Below are positions 56,324-64,000 of a stretch of DNA of 64,000 nt, piece after piece. The first letter of the stretch is position 1. The number at the start of each line of letters is the position of its first letter. Under the pieces are notes generated by a model, which ran no database searches, was not told where the DNA came from, and was given only the letters and a program-made list of their open reading frames with translations. A program made the position numbers and the translations under genes. The stretch lies in assembly GCF_000019165.1 (NCBI RefSeq), contig NC_010337.2, positions 2,595,501 to 2,659,500 on the forward strand, given 5' to 3'. The stretch comes from Heliomicrobium modesticaldum Ice1 (GTDB lineage: Bacteria; Bacillota; Desulfitobacteriia; Heliobacteriales; Heliobacteriaceae).

Positions 56324-57310
56324 TTACTGTTCTTCCACCCTCACTTCATAGATCACCGTATCCAGCAACGGCTGGCTGATCTCGCCGCCAGGCCCCGCTT
56401 CGACAGGCGTATCGGCGATCCGCTTCACCACATCCATGCCGCCGATCACCTCGCCGAAGATGGTGTAGTTGGGATTACTGTTCAGGTTCTTTGCGGCGTC
56501 GCCGGTGCAGATGAAAAACTGGCTGCCGTTCGTATCCGGACCGGCGTTGGCCATAGCGACGACGCCGGGACCGTAAGGGATTTTCACGGGCAGCTCGTCG
56601 GCGAAGCGATAACCGGGGCCGCCGGTGCCCTTGCCGAGGGGATCGCCCGTCTGGATCATGAAGTCACCGATGATCCGGTGGAAACGGATGCCGTCATAAA
56701 AGCGCTCCCGCGCCAGGAACAGGAAGTTGTTGACGGTCCGGGGAGCATCCTGGGGGCGGAGTTTGATGGTGAAGTCGCCGGCGTTGGTGCGGACGGTGGC
56801 GTGATACTCCTTGCCCGGATCGATGGTCATGGCAGGCGGTTTGTCATACTTGTTGTTTTTGGCAATCACCGTCTTTTCGGGGATGACCTGTAGGGTCACC
56901 CTATTCGTCTCACCGTCCCAGCCGGCTTTTGCGCCATAGACGGCGCTGATCAGTTGCAGCGGCACGAGGACGCGCCCATCTTGCCGGACAGCCGTTGTGT
57001 CTATCGTCGCTGTGACGCCGTTGATATAGGCCTTCGGTTGGCCGATAGGAATGGCGATCGTCTTGCCGCGGTACTGGATGAGCGCCATTTGTTCACTTTC
57101 ATTCCATCTCACCTGAGCGCCCAACTGTTCACTGATAAAACGCAACGGCACCATCGTGCGACCGTCATCATTCACATAAGGCTTCACATCGGGAAAGTCG
57201 ACGGTGACGCCGTTGACGCTGATGGTCACCTCATTGGCGCTGACCGCGCTAACCGGCGCGGTTAAAAGCAACATGGAACAGAGTATCGTCGTGATCGCCT
57301 TATTTCTCAT
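56324..57310 (-). CDS. Secreted cyclophilin-type peptidyl-prolyl isomerase with copper-amine-oxidase-N (stalk) domain
   Basis: A 328-residue exported protein. The signal peptide covers about residues 1-25 (MRNKAITTILCSMLLLTAPV, cleavage near VSA-NE). A stalk domain follows (TISVNGVTVDFPDVKPY, GRTMVPLRFISEQLGAQVRW). The C-terminal cyclophilin domain shows YDGIRFHRIIGDFMIQTGDP, GSQFFICTGDA and NYTIFGEVIGGMD. It would fold proteins outside the membrane, with the stalk domain acting as a wall-binding or spacer unit. The start at 57310 has GGAGGAG just ahead; upstream in-frame ATGs would hide the signal peptide. Confidence 0.92.
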   Translation of the reverse strand: MRNKAITTILCSMLLLTAPVSAVSANEVTISVNGVTVDFPDVKPYVNDDGRTMVPLRFISEQLGAQVRWNESEQMALIQYRGKTIAIPIGQPKAYINGVTATIDTTAVRQDGRVLVPLQLISAVYGAKAGWDGETNRVTLQVIPEKTVIAKNNKYDKPPAMTIDPGKEYHATVRTNAGDFTIKLRPQDAPRTVNNFLFLARERFYDGIRFHRIIGDFMIQTGDPLGKGTGGPGYRFADELPVKIPYGPGVVAMANAGPDTNGSQFFICTGDAAKNLNSNPNYTIFGEVIGGMDVVKRIADTPVEAGPGGEISQPLLDTVIYEVRVEEQ

Positions 57311-57455
57311 TTTTTTCTCCTCCAAAGCCTGCATTGTCATCTTGTTGATATATTTGCTGTTTTCTTTCCCAAATCCTTTTTCCCTGCCGCTTTCACGAAA
57401 GGGATTCGAACACATTACAGCACATCCTATTCCGCCCCCGCCAAATGTTGTGCGA

Positions 57456-57484
57456 TTGACTCTCTCTTGAGGCAATTATATAAT
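57456..57484 (+). promoter_or_regulatory. Strong sigma-A promoter of the marR-ABC operon
   Basis: TTGACT and TATAAT are spaced by exactly 17 bases, close to consensus, 58 bases before the marR ATG. Confidence 0.85.
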
Positions 57485-57500
57485 TAGTTAGGTTAACAAA
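57484..57500 (+). promoter_or_regulatory. Likely MarR operator overlapping the transcription start
   Basis: TTAGTTA-GGT-TAACAAA is an inverted repeat matching at 6 of 7 positions per arm. It begins at the last base of the -10, ideal for repression of its own operon by the MarR protein. Confidence 0.7.
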
Positions 57501-57541
57501 TATTTTTTCAGTAAATGGCAAATCGCCTGTGAGGTGACGAA

Positions 57542-58030
57542 ATGGTTCATGAAAGCGGCACGGCCCAAAAACTGCTGCAAGCCTTCATGCAGTTTAAGCG
57601 GATCGAGTGGCACCAGCGGAGTATCCTCGGATACAAGCCCAGCGAAATCAAGGTCCTCTTTTGCATCAAGAAAGGACGAAAGCCCGGTTCTCGCGGCATC
57701 AAGGCGTCCGAGATCAGCCAACTCCTGCGCGTAAGGCCCCCTACGGTGACGCAACTGATCAAGGACCTGGAGGCAAGAGGTCTGGTGGAGCGGGCCATCG
57801 ATCGGGATGACCGGCGCGCGGCGCTCATCGGGTTGACGCAGAAGGGCGAAAAGGTGACCAAAGCGGCAGCCGATGAGTTTGTGAGCGCCTTCGACGGATT
57901 GGTCAACCACCTGGGCGAGGTGAAGAGCCAGCAACTGGCCGAACTGCTGAATGAGGCGTTCCTTTATTTCGCCACAAAAGAGGCCCCCACATCACAGATC
58001 CTATCAAAGGAAGAGGATAGCGCATGTTAA
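57542..58030 (+). CDS. MarR-family transcriptional regulator
   Basis: The 162-residue winged-helix protein contains GIKASEISQLLRVRPPTVTQLIKDLEARGLVERAIDRDDRRAALIGLT, the full MarR recognition helix and wing. It probably represses its own operon and is released by a toxic or amphipathic ligand exported by the transporter. It overlaps the first ABC gene by 7 bases. GAGGTGACG precedes the ATG. Confidence 0.93.
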   Translation: MVHESGTAQKLLQAFMQFKRIEWHQRSILGYKPSEIKVLFCIKKGRKPGSRGIKASEISQLLRVRPPTVTQLIKDLEARGLVERAIDRDDRRAALIGLTQKGEKVTKAAADEFVSAFDGLVNHLGEVKSQQLAELLNEAFLYFATKEAPTSQILSKEEDSAC

Positions 58031-59766
58031 AGCTATACCGTTTTTTGCATCCCTATCGGGCCTCTGTCACCCTGCTCCTGGTCCTGCTCTTTTTGCAAGC
58101 CCTGTCCGAATTGTATCTGCCGACCTTGATGGCCGATATCGTGAACTGGGGCATCGTGACCGGCGACAGCGTCTATATCCTGAAGCTCGGCGGCCTCATG
58201 CTGATCGTGGCCGCTGTCGGGGGGATCTGCTCAATTGGGGCAAGCAACCTGTCTGCCAAAGCGGCCTCCGGCTTCAGCCGCGACCTCCGGAGCGCCCTGT
58301 TCACCCATGTGGAGCGCTTTTCCCTCCAGGAGTTCAACCGCTTCGGCGCCGCCTCGCTGATCACCCGGACGACGAACGACATCCATCAACTGCAGCAGAT
58401 GTTGACAGTGACGATGCGCATGATGATCAGCGCCCCCTTGATGTGCGCCGGCGGCATCATCATGGCTGTGTCCCGCGACGCCCGCCTGTCCCTCGTTTTC
58501 GCCGCCGTCGTCCCCATCCTGGCGGCGGTCATCTTTATCATGGCGCGCAAGGGAATGCCCCTCTTTAAAGCCATCCAGGTGAAGCTCGACAAATTAAACC
58601 AGGTCCTCCGGGAAACCTTGATGGGGATCCGCGTGATCCGCTCCTTCGACCGTGGCGACCATCAGAAGGTGCGCTTTCATGAGGCCAACGCCGACCTATC
58701 GAACACAGCGATCCAGGTAAACCGCATCATGGCCGCCCTGATGCCGATCATGATGCTGCTCTTGAACTTCTCCATCATCGCCATCGTCTGGTTCGGCAGC
58801 CTGCGCATCGAAAGCGGGCATTTGCAGGTGGGCGACCTGATGGCTTTTATCCAGTATGCCATGCAGATCCTGTTTTCGTTGATGATGGCGGCCTTTCTTT
58901 TTGTCATGATTCCTCGGGCCTCCGCCTCGGCCGCGCGCATCAACGAGGTGCTCGATACGGTTGCGACGATCGTCGATCCGGTGACGATTGACGGAACAAA
59001 TCCTCCCTTGACAAGCCCCGCTGTAGAGACCCTGGAGTTCCGCAACGTCACCTTCTCCTACCCCGGCGCGGAACAGCCGGTCCTCTCCGATGTTTCCTTC
59101 ACAGCCCGGTCCGGCGAGATCACGGCCATCATCGGCGGCACCGGCTCAGGCAAGTCGACGCTGTTGAGCCTGATCCCCCGCTTATACGACATCGACAGCG
59201 GCAGCATTCTCTTGGATGGCGTCGATGTGCGCCAGCTGGCCCAGCAAGACCTGCGTGCGAAGATCGGCTATGTGTCGCAAAAGGCGCTGCTCTTTTCCGG
59301 CACCATCGCCGAGAACATCCGCTGCGGAAAGTCCGACGCCTCTGGCGACGACATCCTGCGCGCCCTGGCGATCGCCCAGGCCGGCGAGTTCATCGCTGAG
59401 CGGGCCGGCGGTCTCGATTCCCCCATCGCCCAGGGCGGCGCCGACCTGTCAGGCGGGCAGAAACAGCGCCTCTCCATCGCCCGCGCCCTTGTGAGAAAAC
59501 CAGCCATCTACCTCTTCGACGACAGCTTTTCCGCCCTCGACTATAAGACAGCCGCCAACCTGCGCGCCGCTTTGAAACCGGAGATCGCCAATGCCATCGT
59601 GCTGCTCGTGGCGCAGCGGGTCTCCACCATCATGGACGCGACGCGCATCATCGTCCTCGACCAGGGGCGTATCGCCGGCATCGGCGACCACAAGCAGTTG
59701 ATGCAAAGCTGTGATGTGTACCGCGAGATCGTCGCCTCTCAACTCTCGGAGGAGGACGCAGCATGA
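58024..59766 (+). CDS. ABC exporter half-transporter, subunit A (degenerate Walker B)
   Basis: The 580-residue protein has a six-helix membrane domain (about 1-310) and an ATPase domain with Walker A GGTGSGKST (about 371), signature LSGGQKQRLS and Walker B YLFDDSFSALD. In Walker B the catalytic Glu is replaced by Asp, typical of the non-hydrolysing half of heterodimeric exporters such as BmrC/D or TM287/288. It overlaps the partner gene by 4 bases. Confidence 0.93.
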   Translation: MLKLYRFLHPYRASVTLLLVLLFLQALSELYLPTLMADIVNWGIVTGDSVYILKLGGLMLIVAAVGGICSIGASNLSAKAASGFSRDLRSALFTHVERFSLQEFNRFGAASLITRTTNDIHQLQQMLTVTMRMMISAPLMCAGGIIMAVSRDARLSLVFAAVVPILAAVIFIMARKGMPLFKAIQVKLDKLNQVLRETLMGIRVIRSFDRGDHQKVRFHEANADLSNTAIQVNRIMAALMPIMMLLLNFSIIAIVWFGSLRIESGHLQVGDLMAFIQYAMQILFSLMMAAFLFVMIPRASASAARINEVLDTVATIVDPVTIDGTNPPLTSPAVETLEFRNVTFSYPGAEQPVLSDVSFTARSGEITAIIGGTGSGKSTLLSLIPRLYDIDSGSILLDGVDVRQLAQQDLRAKIGYVSQKALLFSGTIAENIRCGKSDASGDDILRALAIAQAGEFIAERAGGLDSPIAQGGADLSGGQKQRLSIARALVRKPAIYLFDDSFSALDYKTAANLRAALKPEIANAIVLLVAQRVSTIMDATRIIVLDQGRIAGIGDHKQLMQSCDVYREIVASQLSEEDAA

Positions 59767-61634
59767 CGAAGGCAAGTAGCATCAAAACAGCACCACGTGC
59801 CGGTTTCAGCCCTGGCGGCGGACCACCCATGGGGATGCCGGTGCAAAAAGCGAAGAATGTCAAGGACACACTCCGCCGTCTGGCGGCCTACCTGCGCCCG
59901 CACCGGCTCTCCCTCTTCACCGTTCTCGTCACAGCCCTGCTCAGCACCGTCTTCTCCATCGTCAGCCCGAAACTGCTGGGCAATGCCACGACACGGCTCT
60001 TTGCAGGGCTGATGATGCGCTATCAGGGGTCGCCAGACGCTGCCATCGACTTTCCCTATATCGCGAAGATCCTGCTCGTCCTGGCGGGGCTATACGGATT
60101 CAGCGCCCTTTTCGGGTATGTGCAGCAGTATGTCATGGCCGGTGTGGCCCAAAAGACGGTCTTTGCGCTGCGGCAGGATGTGAACGAAAAACTGTCTCGC
60201 CTGCCGCTGCGCTATTTTGACAGCAAACCGCACGGCGAGACGCTGAGCCGGGTCGTCAACGACGTAGACAATATCAGCAACACCTTGAGCCAGAGCCTGA
60301 CCCAGCTGATCACGAACGTGGTGACGATCGTCGGCATCATCGTCATGATGCTGGTCATCAGCCCCGGGATGACCCTAATCCTCCTCGTCACCCTGCCCTT
60401 GAGCGCCTTCGTGATCAAAAGCATCGCCTCCCGCTCCCAGTCTCATTTCATCAACCAGCAAAAGACGCTGGGAGAACTGAATAGCCATATCGAAGAGATG
60501 TACACGGCCCATCCTGTCGTCAAAGCCTACGGCCAGGAGGCATCGTCGATCGCCAAGTTCAGCGCTATCAATGAACAGCTTTATGACGTTAGCTGGCGGG
60601 CTCAGTTCATCTCCGGCATCATCATGCCGCTGATGATGTTCATCAACAACATCGGCTATGTCCTCGTCTGTGTCGTCGGCGGCGTGATGGTCACGAAAAG
60701 GGCCATTGAGATCGGCGATGTGCAGGCCTTCATCCAGTACGCCCGGCAGTTCGCCCACCCTATCACCCAGACAGCCAATATCGCCAACGTGATCCAGTCC
60801 ACCATCGCCTCAGCCGAGCGGGTTTTCGAACTGCTCGATGAGGCGGAAGAAGCGGATATAGCCGCTGTTCCAGCATTCCGCCCCTTGGGGGACGTCGCCT
60901 TTGAAGCGGTCTCTTTCCGCTACAAATCGGACGAACCGCTCATCGAGGATATGTCGATCCACGTCAAAGCGGGACAGACAGTCGCCATCGTCGGACCGAC
61001 CGGCGCCGGCAAGACGACGTTGATCAACCTGTTGATGCGTTTTTATGAGGTCGACTGTGGGCGCATCACCATTGACGGCGTTGATATCCGTCATCTCCGT
61101 AGAAGCGATCTGCGGCGCTGCTTCGGCATGGTCCTCCAAGACACCTGGCTCTTTCATGGCACGATCAGGGAGAATATCGCCTACGGACGTGAAGGGGCCA
61201 CGGAGGAGGAGATCGTCCACGCCGCCAAGGCGGCGAAGGCCGACCGCTTCATCCGCACCCTGCCTGACGGTTACGCCACTGTGCTCGATGAGGAAGCCTC
61301 CAACATCTCGCAGGGGCAAAAGCAGTTGCTGACCATCGCCCGCGCCCTCTTGGCTGACCCGGCCATCCTCATCCTCGACGAGGCCACCAGCAGCGTTGAC
61401 ACGCGCACAGAGGCGCTGATTCAGAAGGCGATGGGGAGATTGATGCAGGGTCGGACCAGCTTCGTCATCGCCCACCGGTTGTCGACCATCCGAGAGGCCG
61501 ATCTGATCCTGGTCATGGACCATGGCAAGGTCATCGAACAGGGGAACCATGCCGATTTGCTTGCCAAAGGCGGTTTTTACGCAGAGCTGTATCACAGCCA
61601 GTTCCGTGAAGGCGGGCTTCCGCAGGCGGTATAA
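59763..61634 (+). CDS. ABC exporter half-transporter, subunit B (catalytic)
   Basis: The 623-residue partner has a ~40-residue polar N-terminal extension (GFSPGGGPPMGMPVQKAKN), a six-helix membrane domain, and an ATPase domain with Walker A GPTGAGKTT (about 409) and a complete Walker B ILILDEATSSVD. Its signature is ISQGQ in place of LSGGQ. Together with subunit A it makes one hydrolytic and one degenerate site. The substrate is probably a drug or lipid-like toxin, given the MarR regulator. Confidence 0.93.
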   Translation: MTKASSIKTAPRAGFSPGGGPPMGMPVQKAKNVKDTLRRLAAYLRPHRLSLFTVLVTALLSTVFSIVSPKLLGNATTRLFAGLMMRYQGSPDAAIDFPYIAKILLVLAGLYGFSALFGYVQQYVMAGVAQKTVFALRQDVNEKLSRLPLRYFDSKPHGETLSRVVNDVDNISNTLSQSLTQLITNVVTIVGIIVMMLVISPGMTLILLVTLPLSAFVIKSIASRSQSHFINQQKTLGELNSHIEEMYTAHPVVKAYGQEASSIAKFSAINEQLYDVSWRAQFISGIIMPLMMFINNIGYVLVCVVGGVMVTKRAIEIGDVQAFIQYARQFAHPITQTANIANVIQSTIASAERVFELLDEAEEADIAAVPAFRPLGDVAFEAVSFRYKSDEPLIEDMSIHVKAGQTVAIVGPTGAGKTTLINLLMRFYEVDCGRITIDGVDIRHLRRSDLRRCFGMVLQDTWLFHGTIRENIAYGREGATEEEIVHAAKAAKADRFIRTLPDGYATVLDEEASNISQGQKQLLTIARALLADPAILILDEATSSVDTRTEALIQKAMGRLMQGRTSFVIAHRLSTIREADLILVMDHGKVIEQGNHADLLAKGGFYAELYHSQFREGGLPQAV

Positions 61635-61638
61635 GTAC

Positions 61639-61682
61639 AATCCCCCCTATGGCAGCGTTCAGCCTGTCGTAGGGGGGATTTG
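61639..61682. terminator. Convergent terminator between ABC exporter and mocA
   Basis: AATCCCCCCTA pairs with TAGGGGGGATT, with inner CAG/CTG pairs. TTTGCTCT follows on the plus strand and ATTGTACTT on the minus strand, so it can serve both converging operons. Confidence 0.75.
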
Positions 61683-61735
61683 CTCTGTCGGGCTTTCCTA
61701 TCGATGGCATAAGATAATCAAAACATACAAAAGGC

Positions 61736-62644
61736 TCATCCTTGCCGGACGGGCCTCGCAGAAAAGGTTCTCTTTTGCCGTTGCAGGGCTTCGTAATCTG
61801 TCCAGGTATCGACATCTGCAAAAGGTCCTTCGTCCGCCCAGTCGACCGAAACAAGGCAGCCTGGGTTTTTCTGGATCAGATCTCGTCCTCCCTGGTCACC
61901 GGTCAGTGTCGACAAGGCAGATCGCCAGGCGACGCCGAAGAGGACCGGGCTGCGCCACTGTCCTGCGTGCCGGGGAACAACGATGGCGCGCCGATCATTT
62001 TTTTGAAAAAAGGCGTTCGCCATGGCCGCTATCAAAAGTGGTTCGATAAAGGGTTGATCGCCCGGCAAGAAGAGATATCCAGAAAGTTCGGTCGCTTGGC
62101 TATCTGGCGCCGGCAATGGACTTATCATTGGCGATGAGCTTACCACCGGCATTTGGCTTTCTGCCGTCGCCTGACTTACTGCCGGAGATGAGCATAACGT
62201 GGAGACTGCCAACCGGACCGACGACGCCTGCCCTTCCTCTCGACTTTCGTTGTAAACGACTCGGTAACCCCGGCTCAAAGACAGGTCAGCGAGGGCGTGC
62301 CTCGGCTCACCGATGACGACGAGTCGACGGCCCCAAGGCAAGTCGTTCATCCGGTCCAAGGCGTGGGCCAAGAGCGGTTTTTCTCCCAGGGGCAGTAGGA
62401 GTTTAGGCTGTCCCATGCGTCGCGAAAATCCTGCTGCCAAAATGGCGATGCCTAGAGAAGAGAATCGTTTTGGGGTCAGCAGGGCTGTCTGCGAGACTGA
62501 TGACACCGTTGATTGTCCTGGCGGTGCCGCCTTCGCAAGAGCACCGTCTTGCGGAGCAGAGGAAGCGATGCATAAAAAGGAAGAGGACTCTCCCTCTTCC
62601 CTATCGTGGCTGATAGACCCGCAGCGCCCGCAGTTCTCGGCCAT
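61736..62644 (-). CDS. mocA: Molybdenum cofactor cytidylyltransferase-like protein MocA/YgfJ
   Basis: Nucleotidyltransferase that attaches CMP to molybdopterin to make the dinucleotide cofactor used by Mo hydroxylases. The catalytic ILAAGFSRRMGQPKLLL is at about residue 67. EEGQASSVRLAVSTL and FLPGDQPFI follow, then PVLFGVAWRSALSTL and GDQGGRDLIQKNP. The annotated start at 62644 adds about 62 residues unlike the family; a GTG at 62506, with AGGA upstream, is a plausible alternative. An Ala/Ser/Pro-rich insertion (about 150-188) separates conserved strands. It overlaps the end of yqeC by 44 bases if the long start is used. Confidence 0.85.
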   Translation of the reverse strand: MAENCGRCGSISHDREEGESSSFLCIASSAPQDGALAKAAPPGQSTVSSVSQTALLTPKRFSSLGIAILAAGFSRRMGQPKLLLPLGEKPLLAHALDRMNDLPWGRRLVVIGEPRHALADLSLSRGYRVVYNESREEGQASSVRLAVSTLCSSPAVSQATAESQMPVVSSSPMISPLPAPDSQATELSGYLFLPGDQPFIEPLLIAAMANAFFQKNDRRAIVVPRHAGQWRSPVLFGVAWRSALSTLTGDQGGRDLIQKNPGCLVSVDWADEGPFADVDTWTDYEALQRQKRTFSARPVRQG

Positions 62645-63410
62645 ATCCTTTCGTCCAAATGACGCGCTCAGTGCGGCCGTCCCCTTCCTTCCAGATTTGA
62701 TGAACGATCGCTTCCACCCAGCGCCGGTGCAGATCCGCCTTGTCGCCGCCGGCGTCGCCGCTGTTCAGCACAAGCGTCCGTTTTCCCGCGGCGCCACGGA
62801 ATATCCCCTTCGGATGGAGGGCCAACCGGGCCAGGTCCTCCGGTTCGATGGGTTCCCCATTCTCCTTTCCGATGATGGGTCGAACAAGTCCTGGACGATG
62901 GACGACAGTCGTGTCAATGGGACTCCCGATGGCGCCGAGGTGAAGTACACCGACCGTCAGATCGCTCCGGGAGGGAACAGCCGGTTCATGGGCGGCCGGC
63001 GCTTTGAGCAGACGGCCGCCGGCACCGTCTGCCTCGATCAAAAGATGCCAGGAACATCGATAATCACAAAGGCGGTCCACCCATTCCGGCGGAAGACCTT
63101 TCACTTTTTCCTCGGAAAAACCCAGGAACCAGCCGGCCCGGCCGAAGCGCCTCAGGTCGGAAAGCACCTGCAAAAGCCCAGGCTGAAATTCCTCCTGAAA
63201 GACGGGCGCCAGATGCTCCACCTGCGCATAAGCCATTCGGGTGGTCGTCGTCAGCACATAAGGGATCCGCTCTGTATCCCACTGGTCGCTGAGAGACATC
63301 AGGAGCGAACTCTTTCCACCTGCCCCGACGACCGACACTACCGTCGGGCTCATGATGCCGAACGCCTCTGATAACCGCACGATATCAACCTCCGGAATAA
63401 ACGCTTCCAT
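62601..63410 (-). CDS. yqeC: YqeC-type accessory protein of selenium-dependent Mo hydroxylases
   Basis: The 269-residue product has a P-loop-like start (VVSVVGAGGKSSLLMSLSD), a TTTTRMAYAQ segment and LLIEADGAGGRLLKAPAAHEP, all typical of YqeC, a putative nucleotide-binding maturation factor that co-occurs with YqeB. Here it is 54 kb away from yqeB but next to mocA, with which it forms a second maturation operon for the same enzymes. The ATG at 63410 follows AGGTG. Confidence 0.9.
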   Translation of the reverse strand: MEAFIPEVDIVRLSEAFGIMSPTVVSVVGAGGKSSLLMSLSDQWDTERIPYVLTTTTRMAYAQVEHLAPVFQEEFQPGLLQVLSDLRRFGRAGWFLGFSEEKVKGLPPEWVDRLCDYRCSWHLLIEADGAGGRLLKAPAAHEPAVPSRSDLTVGVLHLGAIGSPIDTTVVHRPGLVRPIIGKENGEPIEPEDLARLALHPKGIFRGAAGKRTLVLNSGDAGGDKADLHRRWVEAIVHQIWKEGDGRTERVIWTKGYGRELRALRVYQPR

Positions 63411-63518
63411 ACAGCGTTACACCTGCCGGTCGCCCGATTCTACTCACTGGTTCAACTTCAGAGACAGGGCTTCACGAGGCGGCTGTCACCGACCATTGCA
63501 TTCATCGAATTGCTGCAG

Positions 63519-64000
63519 TCACCGGACGATCCCGGCCCTGCGGACAACGCGGACGATGGCTTCACTCGCGTCGCGGAGCAAGTCTTTTTCATCGATCGTG
63601 GTCAGTTTCCCTTCCTCATAGACGATGCGACCGTCGACCATCGTCAACACCACGTCGCTCCCCCGCGCCTGGTAGACCAGTTGGGTGTACACATCGGCGC
63701 CCTCGATGGGGGCGCAGTGGAGATGATTGAGATCAAGCATGGCCAAATCAGCCCGCTTACCCACTTCGAGAGAACCGATGCGGTCCGCCATGCCCATCAC
63801 CTGAGCTCCGCCTAAGGTGGCCAGTTCAAAGACCTGCCAGGCCGGCATGGCTGTCGGGCCGTGAAGCGCTTTCTGGATCAGTGCTGCGGTGCGCATCTCC
63901 GTGAAGGGATCGAGGTTATTGTTGCAAGGAGCGCCGTCGGCCCCGATGGAGACAGCGACATTCCGGCGGATCAGCTCCGGGATAGGCGCGACGCCGGAGC
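63519..64000 (-). CDS. Amidohydrolase, SsnA/S-adenosylhomocysteine-deaminase-like (C-terminal part)
   Basis: The minus-strand frame is open to the window edge. From there it reads GVAPIPELIRRNVAVSIGAD, GAPCNNNLDPFTEMRTAALI, then GKRADLAMLDLNHLHC and VYEEGKLTTIDEKDLL. GADGAPCNNNLD is the metal-binding/active-site segment of cytosine-deaminase-like amidohydrolases. The Cys in place of the usual Ser/Ala is of note. It is upstream of yqeC and mocA on the same strand and may belong to their operon, as a further purine/aminohydrolase. The start lies outside the window. Confidence 0.85.
   Translation of the reverse strand, partial: SGVAPIPELIRRNVAVSIGADGAPCNNNLDPFTEMRTAALIQKALHGPTAMPAWQVFELATLGGAQVMGMADRIGSLEVGKRADLAMLDLNHLHCAPIEGADVYTQLVYQARGSDVVLTMVDGRIVYEEGKLTTIDEKDLLRDASEAIVRVVRRAGIVR

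Overview
The window reads as a chromosomal segment of a fairly GC-rich anaerobic Firmicute (Clostridia; a Heliobacteriaceae/Peptococcaceae-like organism is my best guess, from gene content only). Supporting signs are strong AGGAGG ribosome-binding sites with frequent GTG/TTG starts, a T-box leader on leuS, tiny YjcZ-like glycine-rich hydrophobic peptides, and the clostridial type of selenium-dependent molybdenum hydroxylase locus. I saw no rRNA, tRNA or CRISPR.

Layout. 0-7.8 kb: the tail of an unidentified gene, an AAA ATPase, bifunctional adhE, an output-less response regulator with an Hpt domain, and three small unknown genes. 7.9-22.8 kb: one long minus-strand operon for anaerobic purine/urate-type degradation. 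In transcription order it holds a frameshifted small ORF, a three-subunit Mo hydroxylase, YgeY, YgeW, carbamate kinase, a dihydropyrimidinase, a fused FeS-Mo hydroxylase, a molybdopterin-binding protein, an XdhC-like protein and YqeB. 22.9-24.8 kb: an IS1182-type element lying exactly in the divergent intergenic space. 24.9-29.6 kb: ygfK and ssnA on the plus strand, completing the cluster. 29.8-36.9 kb: a membrane protein, two near-identical YaaH-type acetate carriers flanking a zinc-ribbon gene and an ABC-F ATPase, then a group II intron. 36.9-42.4 kb: a sodium/acetate-type symporter with its small subunit and a LytS/LytT-type two-component pair. 42.6-47.7 kb: two tiny peptides and a four-carbon sugar-acid (threonate/erythronate-type) operon: gntP, pdxA-like, dtnK-like, deoR. 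47.9-51.4 kb: a decayed methyltransferase and two tandem moeA genes, the second fused to a periplasmic-binding-type domain. 51.5-57.5 kb: leuS with its T-box, a DedA protein, a methyltransferase and a secreted cyclophilin. 57.5-61.6 kb: marR plus a heterodimeric ABC exporter with a very clear promoter and operator. 61.7-64 kb: mocA/ygfJ and yqeC, the remaining maturation genes of the Mo hydroxylase system, and the end of another amidohydrolase.

How it works together. The hydroxylases (Mo-pterin, FeS and, for one enzyme, FAD) would oxidise purines. SsnA, the dihydropyrimidinase, YgeY and the knotted carbamoyltransferase YgeW would open and dismantle the rings. Carbamate kinase would recover ATP from carbamoyl phosphate, and YgfK is a likely electron-transfer partner. 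YqeB, YqeC, XdhC, MocA and the MoeA-like proteins would build and load the cofactor. The acetate carriers and AdhE fit a fermentative or acetate-exchanging metabolism. The most noteworthy points are the IS element between the divergent halves of the purine cluster, the single-base frameshift in the first ORF of the operon, low-complexity insertions in two cluster enzymes, a repeated-domain XdhC, and a group II intron that separates an acetate carrier from its terminator.
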